DNA of 64,000 bases from Arthrobacter sp. H35-D1 (GCF_030063185.1 NZ_JASISP010000004.1:166852-230851); one strand, 5' to 3'; positions 16,792 to 26,162 are shown, counted from the first letter of the stretch. The notes: generated by a model from the sequence alone, not told the origin. Numbers and translations are program-made.

Positions 16792-18344
16792 GCCTATTTG
16801 TAACCACTCAGGTGGTTTTTGGTGGGGCCGGAGCTAGCTGATGGCGGGTTGCCAGGGGTTGCCGTTGTGGAGCATGACCATTGCGTCGAACGCTGCCTGG
16901 CCTTGTTTGGCGGCGGTGGAGAAGTAGGAGCGCAACCGGCAGAATGCTTCGGCTCCGGGCATGCTCCGCAGTCCGCCGGAGACTTTCATCTTGATCTTCA
17001 ACGGCCGGATATCTCGCTCGGAGCCGTTGTTCGTGAAGGGGACGCGCAGGTCGGTGGCGAAGCGCAGCACTTCTTCCCGGTGCCCGTCGAGGCGGTCGAG
17101 GAGGTTGACGTGTTTGGGTCTTTTCGTGGCGTGCGTGCCCGGTGAGAAGCTGGGGTTTTCCGCCCACCCCGCCCGGATGAACTCGTCGTATCGTCGCTGG
17201 TACTTCGCCAACAGGTCCGGGGCTAAGGCTGTCCCTCCGATCTCCCGGGCCCGGTGGGCGACACGGTTGATCTCCGCCAGCAACCGCTCCATCCCCACCG
17301 CCCAACCTTCCTGCCCGTCCCTTTCGGAGGCGGCCACCAGTTCACGGGAGAGGTGCGCGCAACAGGCCGCGTGGAGGACATCCAGGTTCCAATAAGGCCT
17401 AAAGAAGTCAGTGACCAGCACGGTCGCCGGCGCCAGTTTCGTCAGCACCCCGGCGTCCTCCATCCCGGCGTATCCGCGCTTGGGGGAAACCGTGTACCGG
17501 GTCAGGGAATCGGTGCGGGACGCGTGGACCCAGACCAGTTTCCCGTTCACCCGGATCCCCGTCTCGTCAGCACCGAGTACGTCCGCGGCGGTCAATCCCC
17601 GCACCAGGGCCTCATCAAAGCCGTCCAGGCCGGCGGCCGCTTCACCCTGCCAGGTGACCAAGGAGCCTTGGCTGACCGGTGCCCCGACGACTTCGCCCAT
17701 CAATTGCGCGGCGCGTTCCAGGGGAAGGTGCTGGACGGTAAGGAGGTAGACGCCCAGGGCCCGGACCCGGGGCCCGTACTGGGCCGGGGCACCAACCCCG
17801 GCAGGAACCTCCGCCATGCTCACGTGCCCGCACGAACACCGCAGGTGCCGGATCCGGTGCTCGGTGATCCACACCTTGATCGGGGGCAGGTCAAAGACCT
17901 GCCGGGATTCGGTGGAGACCACCGGGGCGCCCGCCAATGATTCCCCGCATCCGCCGCATACCAATGGTTCATGGACCAGAACCTCATCCGGGGCCGTGAC
18001 CCGCTCCAGGCTGTGGCCCTTATGGCCGGTCTGCCCGCCCGAGGGCCGGTCCGTCTTTTGCCGCAGGGATTTCGGGGCAGGCTTCTCATAGCCCTCACTG
18101 CTCGGCGGCTTCGATGAATTCCGTGGCGACTGCCCCAACCGGGCTTCCAACTCCGCTACCCGTTCCGTCAGGACCTTGTTCGCCCGCTGCAGCTCAGCCA
18201 CCAGCAATCGCAGCTGAACATTCTCAGCAACCAGATCTTCATAAGACGGTGACGTGCTCACACCCTCAGCATCCGCCCCCAGCGGCGCAAGTCAACGAGG
18301 CGCGCCGCCAACCACCAAAACCACCTGAGTGGTTACGCCTATTT
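16792..18344. mobile_element. IS66-family insertion sequence with 8-bp target duplication
   Basis: The element spans 16800-18336 (1537 bp). Its ends begin GTAACCACTCAGGTGGTTTT on both sides, inverted; beyond these 20 bp the match continues with one T inserted on the left. The flanks 16792-16799 and 18337-18344 are both GCCTATTT, a perfect 8-bp target duplication as expected for IS66. It codes one transposase and no TnpA/TnpB helper genes, as in the ISBst12 subgroup. It lies between the DUF4395 stop and the ADP-ribosylglycohydrolase stop and broke no gene. Confidence 0.95.
16834..18261 (-). CDS. IS66-family transposase (ISBst12 group)
   Basis: 475-aa DDE transposase, start GTG at 18261. In order: a leucine-rich coiled coil (residues about 8-45), SSKPPSSEGYEKPAPKSL, a zinc-binding part with CGGCG and CSC, then the catalytic region with Asp in LGADETGIRV, Asp in VTDFFRPY and Glu in TNNGSERDIRPLKIK. 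The C-terminal stretch SGGLRSMPGAEAFCRLRSYFSTAAKQG is characteristic of IS66. The frame is complete and both inverted repeats are present, so the element may still be mobile. Confidence 0.96.
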   Translation of the reverse strand: MSTSPSYEDLVAENVQLRLLVAELQRANKVLTERVAELEARLGQSPRNSSKPPSSEGYEKPAPKSLRQKTDRPSGGQTGHKGHSLERVTAPDEVLVHEPLVCGGCGESLAGAPVVSTESRQVFDLPPIKVWITEHRIRHLRCSCGHVSMAEVPAGVGAPAQYGPRVRALGVYLLTVQHLPLERAAQLMGEVVGAPVSQGSLVTWQGEAAAGLDGFDEALVRGLTAADVLGADETGIRVNGKLVWVHASRTDSLTRYTVSPKRGYAGMEDAGVLTKLAPATVLVTDFFRPYWNLDVLHAACCAHLSRELVAASERDGQEGWAVGMERLLAEINRVAHRAREIGGTALAPDLLAKYQRRYDEFIRAGWAENPSFSPGTHATKRPKHVNLLDRLDGHREEVLRFATDLRVPFTNNGSERDIRPLKIKMKVSGGLRSMPGAEAFCRLRSYFSTAAKQGQAAFDAMVMLHNGNPWQPAIS

Positions 18345-18375
18345 GCAGGCCCTTTTCCCCGGCCGTTTTCGTGGG

Positions 18376-19467
18376 CTATTCCCCTGTGGTGAGCTTGATG
18401 AACTCGGCGCCGAGGTGGCGGATGAGCTGGGGCGCTTCGCACAGCTTCAACCACGACGGCGGCAACGCAGCTTCCCCGTACAGCGCCCCGAGGATGTTCC
18501 CGGCAATGGCGCCGGTGGAGTCGGAGTCCCCGCTGTGGTTCACGGCCAGGCGCAGCGCGTCCAGAAAGTGTTCCACGGGTGAAACAGCATCCCTTTCCGT
18601 GGCCAACACACAATAGAGGGCAACGGCGAGGGCATCCTCGGCCACCCAGCCCAGCCCCAGCGCGTCGGTGAGGGATTCGCCGGCCAGCGGTTTGCCGTCG
18701 TGCGTGGAAAGGGTGAGGGCCAGCTCCAGGCGGGCCAACAAGTCGGCATCGGCGGCACGCTCGGCAGTTGCACGGTCGCGGGCGGACTCGGCGGCTGCCC
18801 GCAACGGCAGGCCAACGATGACGAGTTGGTGGATCAGCCAGCTGAACGCGCCGGAACTTTGGCGGGCGGAGGGGTGTCCGTGGGTCAGGGAAGCCGCGTC
18901 GGAGCTGACCTTGTACACGGTTTCGGCCTCAACGTTGGGCAGCAGGCCGTAGGGGGCCGAGCGCATGACCGTCCCGCAGCCCTTGGAATCAAGGTTCACG
19001 GGGCGGGCGGCGGTGCCCATCTCGCCCGTGGACAGGCCCGTCAAGCAGGCGTTGCCTGGGTGGCGCTGGTGGTGCAGCACGCTCTGCGAATCAATCCAGC
19101 GCGGCGCCTGCTCGGGGGCGTGGCCGGGAGCCGGAACGCCCTGGGTTTTCAGCCAGCGCAGGTAGGCCAGCCACTGGCAGGCATTGATGTCGGCACCGAC
19201 ACCGCCATTGGCCCACTCCAGCACGTCCAGAAGACCGTCGAGGGTGTAGAGCGTCATTTGGGTGTCGTCGGAAAAGTGCACGGTCCCCTTGGCCTGGCTC
19301 AGGTCCAGGAGCATCGAGGAGCCGTACTTGGCAGTGATTTGCTCCAGCGAGTCGAATTCCACTTGGTAGCCCAGTGAATCGCCCAGTGCACCGCCCATGA
19401 GCGTGCCCTGGACGCGGCTGGAAAAGCTGGCCGGGGAAGCTGCGGAGGTCTGCGCGGGATTGTTCAT
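18376..19467 (-). CDS. ADP-ribosylglycohydrolase family protein
   Basis: 363-aa protein of the DraG/ARH fold, which removes ADP-ribose from proteins or small molecules using two magnesium ions. Metal ligands are visible in HFSDDTQMTL (the Thr/Asp/Asp site near residue 65) and NHSGDSDSTGAIAGN (Asp-x-Asp near residue 310); GALGDSLGYQVEF is the N-terminal motif. TAAATT lies 6 nt before the ATG, so leaderless expression is likely. No ADP-ribosyltransferase gene is nearby, so the target is unknown. A single gene between the IS66 element and the divergent DUF202 pair. Confidence 0.92.
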   Translation of the reverse strand: MNNPAQTSAASPASFSSRVQGTLMGGALGDSLGYQVEFDSLEQITAKYGSSMLLDLSQAKGTVHFSDDTQMTLYTLDGLLDVLEWANGGVGADINACQWLAYLRWLKTQGVPAPGHAPEQAPRWIDSQSVLHHQRHPGNACLTGLSTGEMGTAARPVNLDSKGCGTVMRSAPYGLLPNVEAETVYKVSSDAASLTHGHPSARQSSGAFSWLIHQLVIVGLPLRAAAESARDRATAERAADADLLARLELALTLSTHDGKPLAGESLTDALGLGWVAEDALAVALYCVLATERDAVSPVEHFLDALRLAVNHSGDSDSTGAIAGNILGALYGEAALPPSWLKLCEAPQLIRHLGAEFIKLTTGE

Positions 19468-19552
19468 GGTTCCAATTTACCGTTCATGGGCTGCTGTGTG
19501 ATCCCCAGTAGACTCATAGCTGGGCAACCACCACCAACGAATGAGGACATCC

Positions 19553-19909
19553 ATGCGCGAGCCTGCTTGGCGAAGAACCGGCAAGACCCCGGACTACCGG
19601 TTTTCGCTGGCCAATGAGCGGACTTTTCTGGCGTGGGTGCGCACCGCGCTGGCACTGCTGGCCGGAGCCGTGGCCCTGGACCAACTCGCGCCGGAAATCG
19701 CGCCGACGGCCATCCGCGTCGTCTTGTGCGTGGTGCTGGCCATCATTGGAGCGGTGCTGGCCATTGTCAGCTACAGGCGCTGGGCGCATCAGGAACAAGC
19801 CATGCGCAGTGACGCGGAATTGCCGCACTCCTGGCTGATGCTCGGCATGACAGTGGTGGTGTCCGTGGCAGCCATTGTCTTCGCCGTCCTGATCCTGGTC
19901 CGTCCTTAG
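19553..19909 (+). CDS. DUF202 (YidH-like) membrane protein
   Basis: 118 aa from the ATG at 19553, which has GAGG 5 nt upstream; the in-frame ATG at 19541 has none. FSLANERTFLAWVRTALALLAGAVAL is the DUF202 core, with the conserved Asn-Glu-Arg-Thr and three membrane helices in all. Function unknown. Only one base separates it from a second, shorter-headed DUF202 gene, suggesting that the two proteins form a complex. Confidence 0.85.
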   Translation: MREPAWRRTGKTPDYRFSLANERTFLAWVRTALALLAGAVALDQLAPEIAPTAIRVVLCVVLAIIGAVLAIVSYRRWAHQEQAMRSDAELPHSWLMLGMTVVVSVAAIVFAVLILVRP

Positions 19910-19910
19910 C

Positions 19911-20330
19911 ATGGGCGCAGATGGCATGGGCGCGGCAGCGATCCCGGCCAGGGATCCAGGCCTGCAGCCTGAACGCACAGCCCTGTCTTGGCGGCGGACC
20001 ATCATGAGCGCCGTCATTGCCAGCCTGTTGATTTGGCGCGGCTGGGCCCTGTCGCTGACGCGCGAGGGTTCGGCCGACGTCGCCGGGCTGTTTGTCCCCG
20101 GCCACTCCGCCCATGTCATTGGACTGGGAGTGTGCGCCGTGATGGCGAGCCTGACGACGATTGTTCTGGTGGTGTGCGCCTCCATTCGGATCCGCACCCT
20201 CCATGCCGGCGTTGGCGTGCTGGAGACGGCCGGGCACATTGCCCCGCCGGCTCTTATGTTACGCACAGCATCGATCGCTATAGTTGCTCTGGCTGCGGCC
20301 ACTGTGGTGGCGCTGGTGCTGGGGTTTTAG
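19911..20330 (+). CDS. Second DUF202 membrane protein
   Basis: 139 aa. LQPERTALSWRRTIMSAVIASLL gives the DUF202 core (Glu-Arg-Thr and W-R-T), with three hydrophobic segments. The ATG at 19911 lies just after the previous stop, so it depends on translational coupling. Tandem DUF202 genes of this kind, one long and one short, are frequent in actinobacteria. Role unknown. Confidence 0.82.
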   Translation: MGADGMGAAAIPARDPGLQPERTALSWRRTIMSAVIASLLIWRGWALSLTREGSADVAGLFVPGHSAHVIGLGVCAVMASLTTIVLVVCASIRIRTLHAGVGVLETAGHIAPPALMLRTASIAIVALAAATVVALVLGF

Positions 20331-20399
20331 ACTCCCGCCACGGCCCCCGGGCTGCAACCCTGGAATTCATTACCCTTCCACGAAAAGGATCTTCACCCC

Positions 20400-21362
20400 A
20401 TGACTACATCCGCAACGGCCACGGAACCGGCCTACCCGCTGAGCACCCGTGTTGCCATTGAAGGGCTGGGCAGCTTTTTCATTGTGTTTGCCGGGCTCGG
20501 CACCGCACTCTTCAGCGCCGGCGGGGCCGGCACCACGGTGGGCTTCGCCTACGGCCTGGCCATGGTGGCAGCCATTATTTCCTTCGGGCACATCTCCAAC
20601 GGCTACTTCAACCCGGCGTTCTCGCTGGGCATGGCCGTTGCGGGTCGGCTGAAGTTCTCCGCCATGGTGCTGTATGTGGTGGCCCAGACGGTGGGCGCCC
20701 TGCTGGCCTCCGTCGTGTGGCTGGCCTTGATGCAGGTCATGCCCGCCGGCGCCACCCCCGAAACAGCCAAATTATTCGGCGCACTGGCCAACGGCTTTGA
20801 TTCCCACTCGCCGTCGCAGGTGCCCATGGTGGGCGTGCTGATTGTGGAAATTGTTGCCGTCGCCGTGCTGACCGCCATGGTGCTGGGCGTCACTTCGGCG
20901 CGCAACAAGACGGCTCTGGGCCCCATTGCGATCGGGCTGGCCTTCGCCGTGGCCGTGGGCATCACCATGCCGCTGAGCAACGGGTCCCTGAACCCGGCCC
21001 GCGCCACCTCCGTGGTGTTCGTGGCCGACTCCTGGGCCCTTGGCCAGTTGTGGCTGTTCTGGCTGGCCCCGCTCTTTGGCGCCGCCCTGGCCGCCGCGAT
21101 CTTCCGCTCCTTCGCCCCGTCGAGGGGGCCGGCAGTTGCCCTGCCTTCCGGGTTGCCCGCAGCGACGGACGACGCCGGTGCTGCCACGGCTGATGACGCT
21201 GGCGAACACACTGGCGCTCTTGCTGGCACGAGCGCAAACAACGGGGCACTATCCACTGCGAAGTCCACTTCGGGGTCCGCTTCCGGGCCGGCTTCGGAAG
21301 AAGTGTCGGAGGCTGGCGGAATCGACGACGCCCAGGAATTCTTCGACTCCCCTAAAAAGTAG
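20400..21362 (+). CDS. Aquaporin / MIP-family channel
   Basis: 320-aa channel protein with six membrane helices and two half-helix NPA motifs, in GYFNPAFSLGMAV and SLNPARATSV. The first helix carries the family's conserved Glu (EGLGSFFIVF). The residues around the second NPA (Asn-Pro-Ala-Arg) fit a water-selective channel more than a glycerol one, but this is not certain. The last 80 residues form an Ala/Thr/Ser-rich soluble tail with repeated ATADDAG-like pieces, unusual for the family. AAAAGGAT lies 8 nt before the start. Confidence 0.9.
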   Translation: MTTSATATEPAYPLSTRVAIEGLGSFFIVFAGLGTALFSAGGAGTTVGFAYGLAMVAAIISFGHISNGYFNPAFSLGMAVAGRLKFSAMVLYVVAQTVGALLASVVWLALMQVMPAGATPETAKLFGALANGFDSHSPSQVPMVGVLIVEIVAVAVLTAMVLGVTSARNKTALGPIAIGLAFAVAVGITMPLSNGSLNPARATSVVFVADSWALGQLWLFWLAPLFGAALAAAIFRSFAPSRGPAVALPSGLPAATDDAGAATADDAGEHTGALAGTSANNGALSTAKSTSGSASGPASEEVSEAGGIDDAQEFFDSPKK

Positions 21363-21378
21363 TCCAGCAGCTTTTTTC

Positions 21379-21436
21379 ACAGCCCGCACGGGGCGCCCGG
21401 CAACCCTCTTCGGTTCGGGCCCACTGTGCGGGCTGT
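21379..21436. repeat. Long hairpin between aquaporin and SdpI-like genes
   Basis: ACAGCCCGCAC (21379-21389) pairs perfectly with 21426-21436; inside, CCCG..AACC pairs with GGTTCGGG. A T-run (21372-21377) stands before it and not behind, so it is not a standard terminator for the plus strand, though it may still stall or protect the aquaporin mRNA. Confidence 0.5.
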
Positions 21437-21461
21437 CGGCATGAGCGGCTAGTGTTGCAAC

Positions 21462-21824
21462 ATGCTGATCTTTTCCCTGTTCTTCCTTGCGCTCTGCTCT
21501 TTGGGGGTTGCTGCGGTCAACCACGCTTGTGCCACCGGCAGGATCAAGAAGAACCCGTGGGTGGGGATTCGCACTTCCAAGACCATGGTGAATGAAGACA
21601 CCTGGGAGGCCGGGCATCGCGCGGCCGTCCAGCCGATGTGGGTCAGCGGCATTGCGGCGGCGGCCATCTCACTGGCAGGACTGTTGTTCCTTGGCGCGCC
21701 CAGCACTCAATCCGTCATGGTTTTCATGGCCTGCGCACTGTTGGTGGTGGCCGTTCTTTACGGAGCCAAAGTGGCCAATGTTGCCGCCGTCGAAGCCCTG
21801 GTGGTGGAGTCTCCGCGTCGCTAG
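21462..21824 (+). CDS. SdpI-like membrane protein
   Basis: 120 aa, three hydrophobic helices. GRIKKNPWVGIRTSKTMVNEDTWEAGHRAA is the conserved loop of the SdpI family (KNxWxGIRT, then W and H). In Bacillus SdpI gives immunity to the SdpC toxin and signals to a repressor; the role of the many actinobacterial relatives is unknown. TAGTGT (21450-21455) lies 6 nt before the ATG and there is no ribosome binding site, so leaderless. Confidence 0.8.
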   Translation: MLIFSLFFLALCSLGVAAVNHACATGRIKKNPWVGIRTSKTMVNEDTWEAGHRAAVQPMWVSGIAAAAISLAGLLFLGAPSTQSVMVFMACALLVVAVLYGAKVANVAAVEALVVESPRR

Positions 21825-21894
21825 GACCAGTTCGTGTCGCCACGACGCAGGATGCAGTCCTTGATTGTCGGTGCCCTCCGCTAGCGTAAGAAGC

Positions 21895-23073
21895 ATGAAG
21901 TTACTCCACACCTCAGACTGGCACTTGGGCAGGTCTTTCCACGGCGTTGGCACACTGGCCGCACAACAGCGTTTTGCCGACCAACTCCTTGACACCGTCG
22001 CAGCGGAAAGCGTCGACGTGGTCCTGCTCGCCGGCGATGTTTATGACCGCGCACTGCCGGGTGTGGACGTGGTGAACCTCTTTGACAGCATCCTGTCCAG
22101 ACTCAGTGCGGCTGGAGTGCAGGTGGTCATCACCAGCGGCAACCACGACTCGGCCACCCGCCTGGGCTTTGGCGGGCGCCTGCTCGAGAGGGCCGGAGTG
22201 CATTTGCGCACCCGGCTGGCCGACCTCGACACTCCGGTCCTGCTGCCCCTCGAGGGCAGCGGAACCGACACCGGCCCTGCTGCGCAGGTGGCCATCTACG
22301 GCATCCCCTTCCTTGAACCCCGGCTGGTAGCCGAGGAACTGGGCGTTGACCATTGCACCCACTTCGGCGTCACGGAAGCGGCGGTAAAGCGCATTGCCGC
22401 AGATCTTCAAACACGCGCCCCGGGAACTGCCTCGGTGGTGCTGGCCCATACTTTTGCCAGCGGCGGCATCACCTCGGCCAGCGAACGCGAGCTGTCCGTT
22501 GGGGGCGTGGGGGCGGTGCCGCTGGACCTGTTCGACCATTTCACGTACACGGCACTGGGCCACCTGCACGGTCCGCAGCGGCTGAGCGAAAAAGTGCGCT
22601 ACTCGGGCTCCCCGCTGCCGTATTCGTTTTCCGAAGCCACCCACACCAAGGGTGCCTGGCTGCTGGAAATCACGCAGGACGGGCTGGGCGAAGTGAAAAA
22701 AGTAGTGTGGGCACCCGAGCGTGCTTTGAGCGTTTTGAGCGGGAAACTCGAAGACCTGCTTTCCGCTGAAAAGTGGGCGTTCGCGCAGGAGAACTACTGC
22801 CAAATCACCTTGACGGACAACGACCGCCCGGCGCTGGCCATGGAGCGCTTGCGCACGCGCTTTCCCCACACCCTTGTCTTGATGTTCGCACCCGAGATCG
22901 CGCGGGAGTCGCAGCTGCAAAGCTACGGTGCGCGCATCGCGAAGGCGGCCGACGAACTGGAGCTGTGCTGCGGGTTCCTGGATCATGTCCGCCACCGCGG
23001 CGCCAACGACGGCGAACAACAAGTTTTGCGCGCGGCACTGGCCGGCGTGCGGGAACAGGAGAGCGCACTGTGA
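21895..23073 (+). CDS. sbcD: DNA double-strand break nuclease subunit SbcD
   Basis: 392 aa from the ATG at 21895, chosen over an upstream GTG because TAGCGT (21882-21887) lies 7 nt before it. This is the Mre11-type nuclease of the SbcCD complex, which cuts DNA hairpins and processes broken ends. The metal-binding phosphoesterase motifs are clear: HTSDWHLGR, LAGDVYDR, TSGNHDSATRLG, LAHTFASGG and LGHLHGPQ. It overlaps the sbcC GTG start (GTGA at 23070), so both subunits are made together. Confidence 0.96.
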   Translation: MKLLHTSDWHLGRSFHGVGTLAAQQRFADQLLDTVAAESVDVVLLAGDVYDRALPGVDVVNLFDSILSRLSAAGVQVVITSGNHDSATRLGFGGRLLERAGVHLRTRLADLDTPVLLPLEGSGTDTGPAAQVAIYGIPFLEPRLVAEELGVDHCTHFGVTEAAVKRIAADLQTRAPGTASVVLAHTFASGGITSASERELSVGGVGAVPLDLFDHFTYTALGHLHGPQRLSEKVRYSGSPLPYSFSEATHTKGAWLLEITQDGLGEVKKVVWAPERALSVLSGKLEDLLSAEKWAFAQENYCQITLTDNDRPALAMERLRTRFPHTLVLMFAPEIARESQLQSYGARIAKAADELELCCGFLDHVRHRGANDGEQQVLRAALAGVREQESAL

Positions 23074-26000
23074 GAATCCACCGCTTGGAAATCCAGGCTT
23101 TCGGTCCCTTTGCTGCGCGTGAAGTGGTTGACTTCGACCAGTTGGGCGCGCAAGGACTGTTTCTGCTCAACGGCTCCACAGGGGCAGGCAAAACGAGCGT
23201 CCTGGATGCCATTGCCTACGCGCTCTATGGCAAGGTGCCCGGGGCCCGGCAGGGTGCCCAGGCACAACTGCGCAGCCACCATGCAGCCGAGGGGGTGGCA
23301 CCAGAGGTTGTGTGCGAATTCAGCGCCGGAGGTCGGCGCCTGGAAGTGCGCCGCAGCCCCGAATGGATGCGGCCGCTCAAGCGCGGCACCGGTACCACCA
23401 GGGAACAGGCGAGCACCCACTTGCGTGAAAAAACAGATGGCGAATGGGTGGTGAAATCCACCCGCAACGATGAGGCAGCCGCCGAGATTCAGGCGTTGCT
23501 GGGCATGAACATGGCGCAGTTCACCAAAGTTGTGCTGCTGGCCCAGGGGGATTTCGCCGCGTTCCTGCGTGCCACCGCCGAGGAACGCCAAGTGCTGCTG
23601 CAAAAGCTCTTTGGCACCGACATTTACAAGGACCTTGAAGTACGCCTGGCCAACGACTCCCGTGCGGCTCAAGCCGACGTCGCCGCCGGGCTGGGGGAGC
23701 TGGCATCCACAGAGCAGCTCGCCCGCAGCCAAGGGGCGGCAGTGCTGTCCCGGGAGTCTGCTGAAGACGGTGCCGGTGCCGGGGAGGTCCTTGGGGCGGG
23801 TGGTGAAGACGCACTTGACGGTGCCCAGCTGCACGGGCTGGAGCTCTTCGGCTGGCTCAATGGCCATCTGGCCTTGGCCGTGGAACGGGCCAGCCGGCGG
23901 GCCCGGGAGTCCCAGCAGCACTCCGACGCATCCGCCCATGCCCTGCAGGAAGCCCAGCAACGCCGCAGCCGGCACACGGCGTTGGCGTCGGCGGTGGCCG
24001 AAAAGACCAGGCTGGCGGGACTTGCCGAGCAGGCCTTGCAATGGCGCCAGACACAAGAGCAGCACCATGCAGCACAGGTTCTGGCCCCCGTGCTGGCAGC
24101 AGCGGGCAAGGCGGGCAAGGCCCAAGAGCTGGCCCGTGCCCGCGCCACAACGGCCGCCCAGGACGTGGACGCCAACGAACTTTCCGCCGCACTGCTGGGC
24201 ACGCCGGCAGCTGCCGCCCACGAACAAGCCCTGGAACGCCTTGACCGCGACCTGACCACCAGGATCGCCGCAGTCGAGGCTGCGCTTCCCCAAGAAACAA
24301 CCCACAGCCAAAAATGCGCTGTGCTTGCCAAGAACGTAAAAACCCTGGCCCGGGCACGCAAGCTGCAGGAAAAGCAATCGGCGGCCGTTGACGCCGCCGG
24401 CATACGCCTGGACGAGGTGCAGGGAAGACAGGATGAGCTCCACCAGGGTGGCCACAACGTGGAGCACGCCGCCGAAGGTGCGGCGCTGGCCGGACAACTC
24501 GTTACCGCCATTGAGGAACACCAACTGCAAAACACCGCGGTGGCAAAGCTGACGGCGGCACAGGAGCAGGCCCGGGAAAAAGCGCTGAGCGCGAAGGAGA
24601 GCTGGCTTGATGCGTTCAACCTCAGGCTCAGCCAAGCAGCCGGGGAACTGGCTGCCACCCTGGTGGACGGCGAACCCTGCCAGGTGTGCGGAAGCACCGT
24701 CCACCCGGCACCGTCGCTCCTGGCCGGAACCGGCGCCGACCTCGTCAATGCCGAGAAGGCCGCCAAGCAGAACTTTGAGATCAGCGAAGCCGCGGCCAGT
24801 ACGGCCCGCACACAGCTCGCGGAAGCCAGAAACACCCTCGCCGTCTTGGCCGAACGAGGCGGCGCCGGCGAGCTGGAGGAGGCCCGGAACGCCGTCGTGG
24901 CCAAGAAGCTTGCGCATCGGCAAGCCACCGAGGCCGTTGCGGAGCTGATAGCACTGAATGCCGAGGCCGCCGAACTGCAAGGCCGCATCCGAGACGCGCA
25001 ACAAGACGTGGTCACAGCCGCCGGCCAGGCCGCTTCGCTGCGGACCGGCCAAGAAGCGCTGGTGCAGGAAATTGCCGTCTTGGAACAGCAGCTCGCGTTG
25101 GCCCGCGACGGTTTCGAGTCATTGGCCACACGGCGCGCCGCCCTGCACCACGCACAAGCCCTCGGCGAATTGCTGCTGCATGCCGCGCGGCAGCGCACAA
25201 CGGCGCTGGCGGCTGCGAAAGACGCCGCCGCCGCACAGGGGGAGGCGCTCGCCGACTCCGTCTTTGCAGACGCGGCAGCCGTGCAGGAGGCATTGCTCGC
25301 CCCGGCAGCGGCAGCCGCCCTGGAGAAGGACTTGAAGGACCATGCACGCGCGGTTGACGTCAATGCGGACAGGCTGGCCGCTGCAGAGGTCGTTTCCGCC
25401 CAAAAGGAAGTCGACGCGAACATCGCCGCGCCCACGGAGGCAGGCATCGAAATGCTGGCAGGGAATACCAAGGTTGCCCAAACACAAGCGCGGGCACAAG
25501 CCCTCTCGGCAGGGATGGCGCGGGAGGCTGCAGCACAAGTCGCGGCCACTGAAACCGCGTTTGCGGCACTGGAGAAGGCCGTTGCCCCCTTGCGTGAACG
25601 AGCCGAACTGGTGGCAGGTCTCGCGGATGCCGTGCGCGGACTGGGGGACAACAAATTGAAGATGACCCTGAGCAGCTATGTCCTTGCCGCACGCTTGGAA
25701 CAGGTGGCGCACGCTGCCTCCGCGCGGCTGGCCACCATGAGCGACGCCCGCTACACGCTGCGCCACAGCGACGCAAAGTCCGGCAACAGAAAATCGGGGC
25801 TCGGCTTGGAAGTCGTCGACGAATGGACAGGCATCAGTCGCGACACCGCGACACTGTCCGGCGGCGAGTCGTTCATGGCGTCCTTGTCGCTGGCCCTGGG
25901 GCTCTCCGACGTGGTCCACTACGAGTCCGGCGGGCTGGACATTGAAACACTCTTTGTCGATGAAGGCTTTGGCAGCCTCGACGAACAATCGCTGGAGCAG

Positions 26001-26162
26001 GTCATGGATGCGCTGGAAGGATTGCGTGATGGGGGAAGAGTGGTGGGACTCGTCAGCCATGTTGCCGAGATGAAGCAGCGAATTCCGTTGCACCTGCACG
26101 TCCACAAGGGCCGCAACGGCTCCACCCTGGAGTTGAAAATGGCGGGAGCCGCCGCGCCGTAG
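23070..26162 (+). CDS. sbcC: DNA repair ATPase SbcC (Rad50-like)
   Basis: 1030 aa from the GTG that overlaps the sbcD stop; the open frame upstream of it is a shadow of sbcD. Walker A is NGSTGAGKT (Lys41); the two long coiled-coil arms, very rich in Ala, Gln and Glu, surround the zinc hook CQVC (Cys537, Cys540); the C-terminal part carries the signature LSGGESFMASLSLALGLSD and Walker B LFVDEGFGSLD. With SbcD it forms the SMC-like nuclease complex. The coiled-coil coding DNA creates very long antisense open frames that are not genes. Confidence 0.96.
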   Translation: MRIHRLEIQAFGPFAAREVVDFDQLGAQGLFLLNGSTGAGKTSVLDAIAYALYGKVPGARQGAQAQLRSHHAAEGVAPEVVCEFSAGGRRLEVRRSPEWMRPLKRGTGTTREQASTHLREKTDGEWVVKSTRNDEAAAEIQALLGMNMAQFTKVVLLAQGDFAAFLRATAEERQVLLQKLFGTDIYKDLEVRLANDSRAAQADVAAGLGELASTEQLARSQGAAVLSRESAEDGAGAGEVLGAGGEDALDGAQLHGLELFGWLNGHLALAVERASRRARESQQHSDASAHALQEAQQRRSRHTALASAVAEKTRLAGLAEQALQWRQTQEQHHAAQVLAPVLAAAGKAGKAQELARARATTAAQDVDANELSAALLGTPAAAAHEQALERLDRDLTTRIAAVEAALPQETTHSQKCAVLAKNVKTLARARKLQEKQSAAVDAAGIRLDEVQGRQDELHQGGHNVEHAAEGAALAGQLVTAIEEHQLQNTAVAKLTAAQEQAREKALSAKESWLDAFNLRLSQAAGELAATLVDGEPCQVCGSTVHPAPSLLAGTGADLVNAEKAAKQNFEISEAAASTARTQLAEARNTLAVLAERGGAGELEEARNAVVAKKLAHRQATEAVAELIALNAEAAELQGRIRDAQQDVVTAAGQAASLRTGQEALVQEIAVLEQQLALARDGFESLATRRAALHHAQALGELLLHAARQRTTALAAAKDAAAAQGEALADSVFADAAAVQEALLAPAAAAALEKDLKDHARAVDVNADRLAAAEVVSAQKEVDANIAAPTEAGIEMLAGNTKVAQTQARAQALSAGMAREAAAQVAATETAFAALEKAVAPLRERAELVAGLADAVRGLGDNKLKMTLSSYVLAARLEQVAHAASARLATMSDARYTLRHSDAKSGNRKSGLGLEVVDEWTGISRDTATLSGGESFMASLSLALGLSDVVHYESGGLDIETLFVDEGFGSLDEQSLEQVMDALEGLRDGGRVVGLVSHVAEMKQRIPLHLHVHKGRNGSTLELKMAGAAAP

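Noticed and set aside
22983-25654. Two long antisense open frames (about 690 and 660 codons) opposite sbcC
   Set aside because: They are Cys/Ser/Ala-rich translations of the repetitive coiled-coil coding DNA in high-GC sequence; no motif, no ribosome site, and sbcC itself is beyond doubt.
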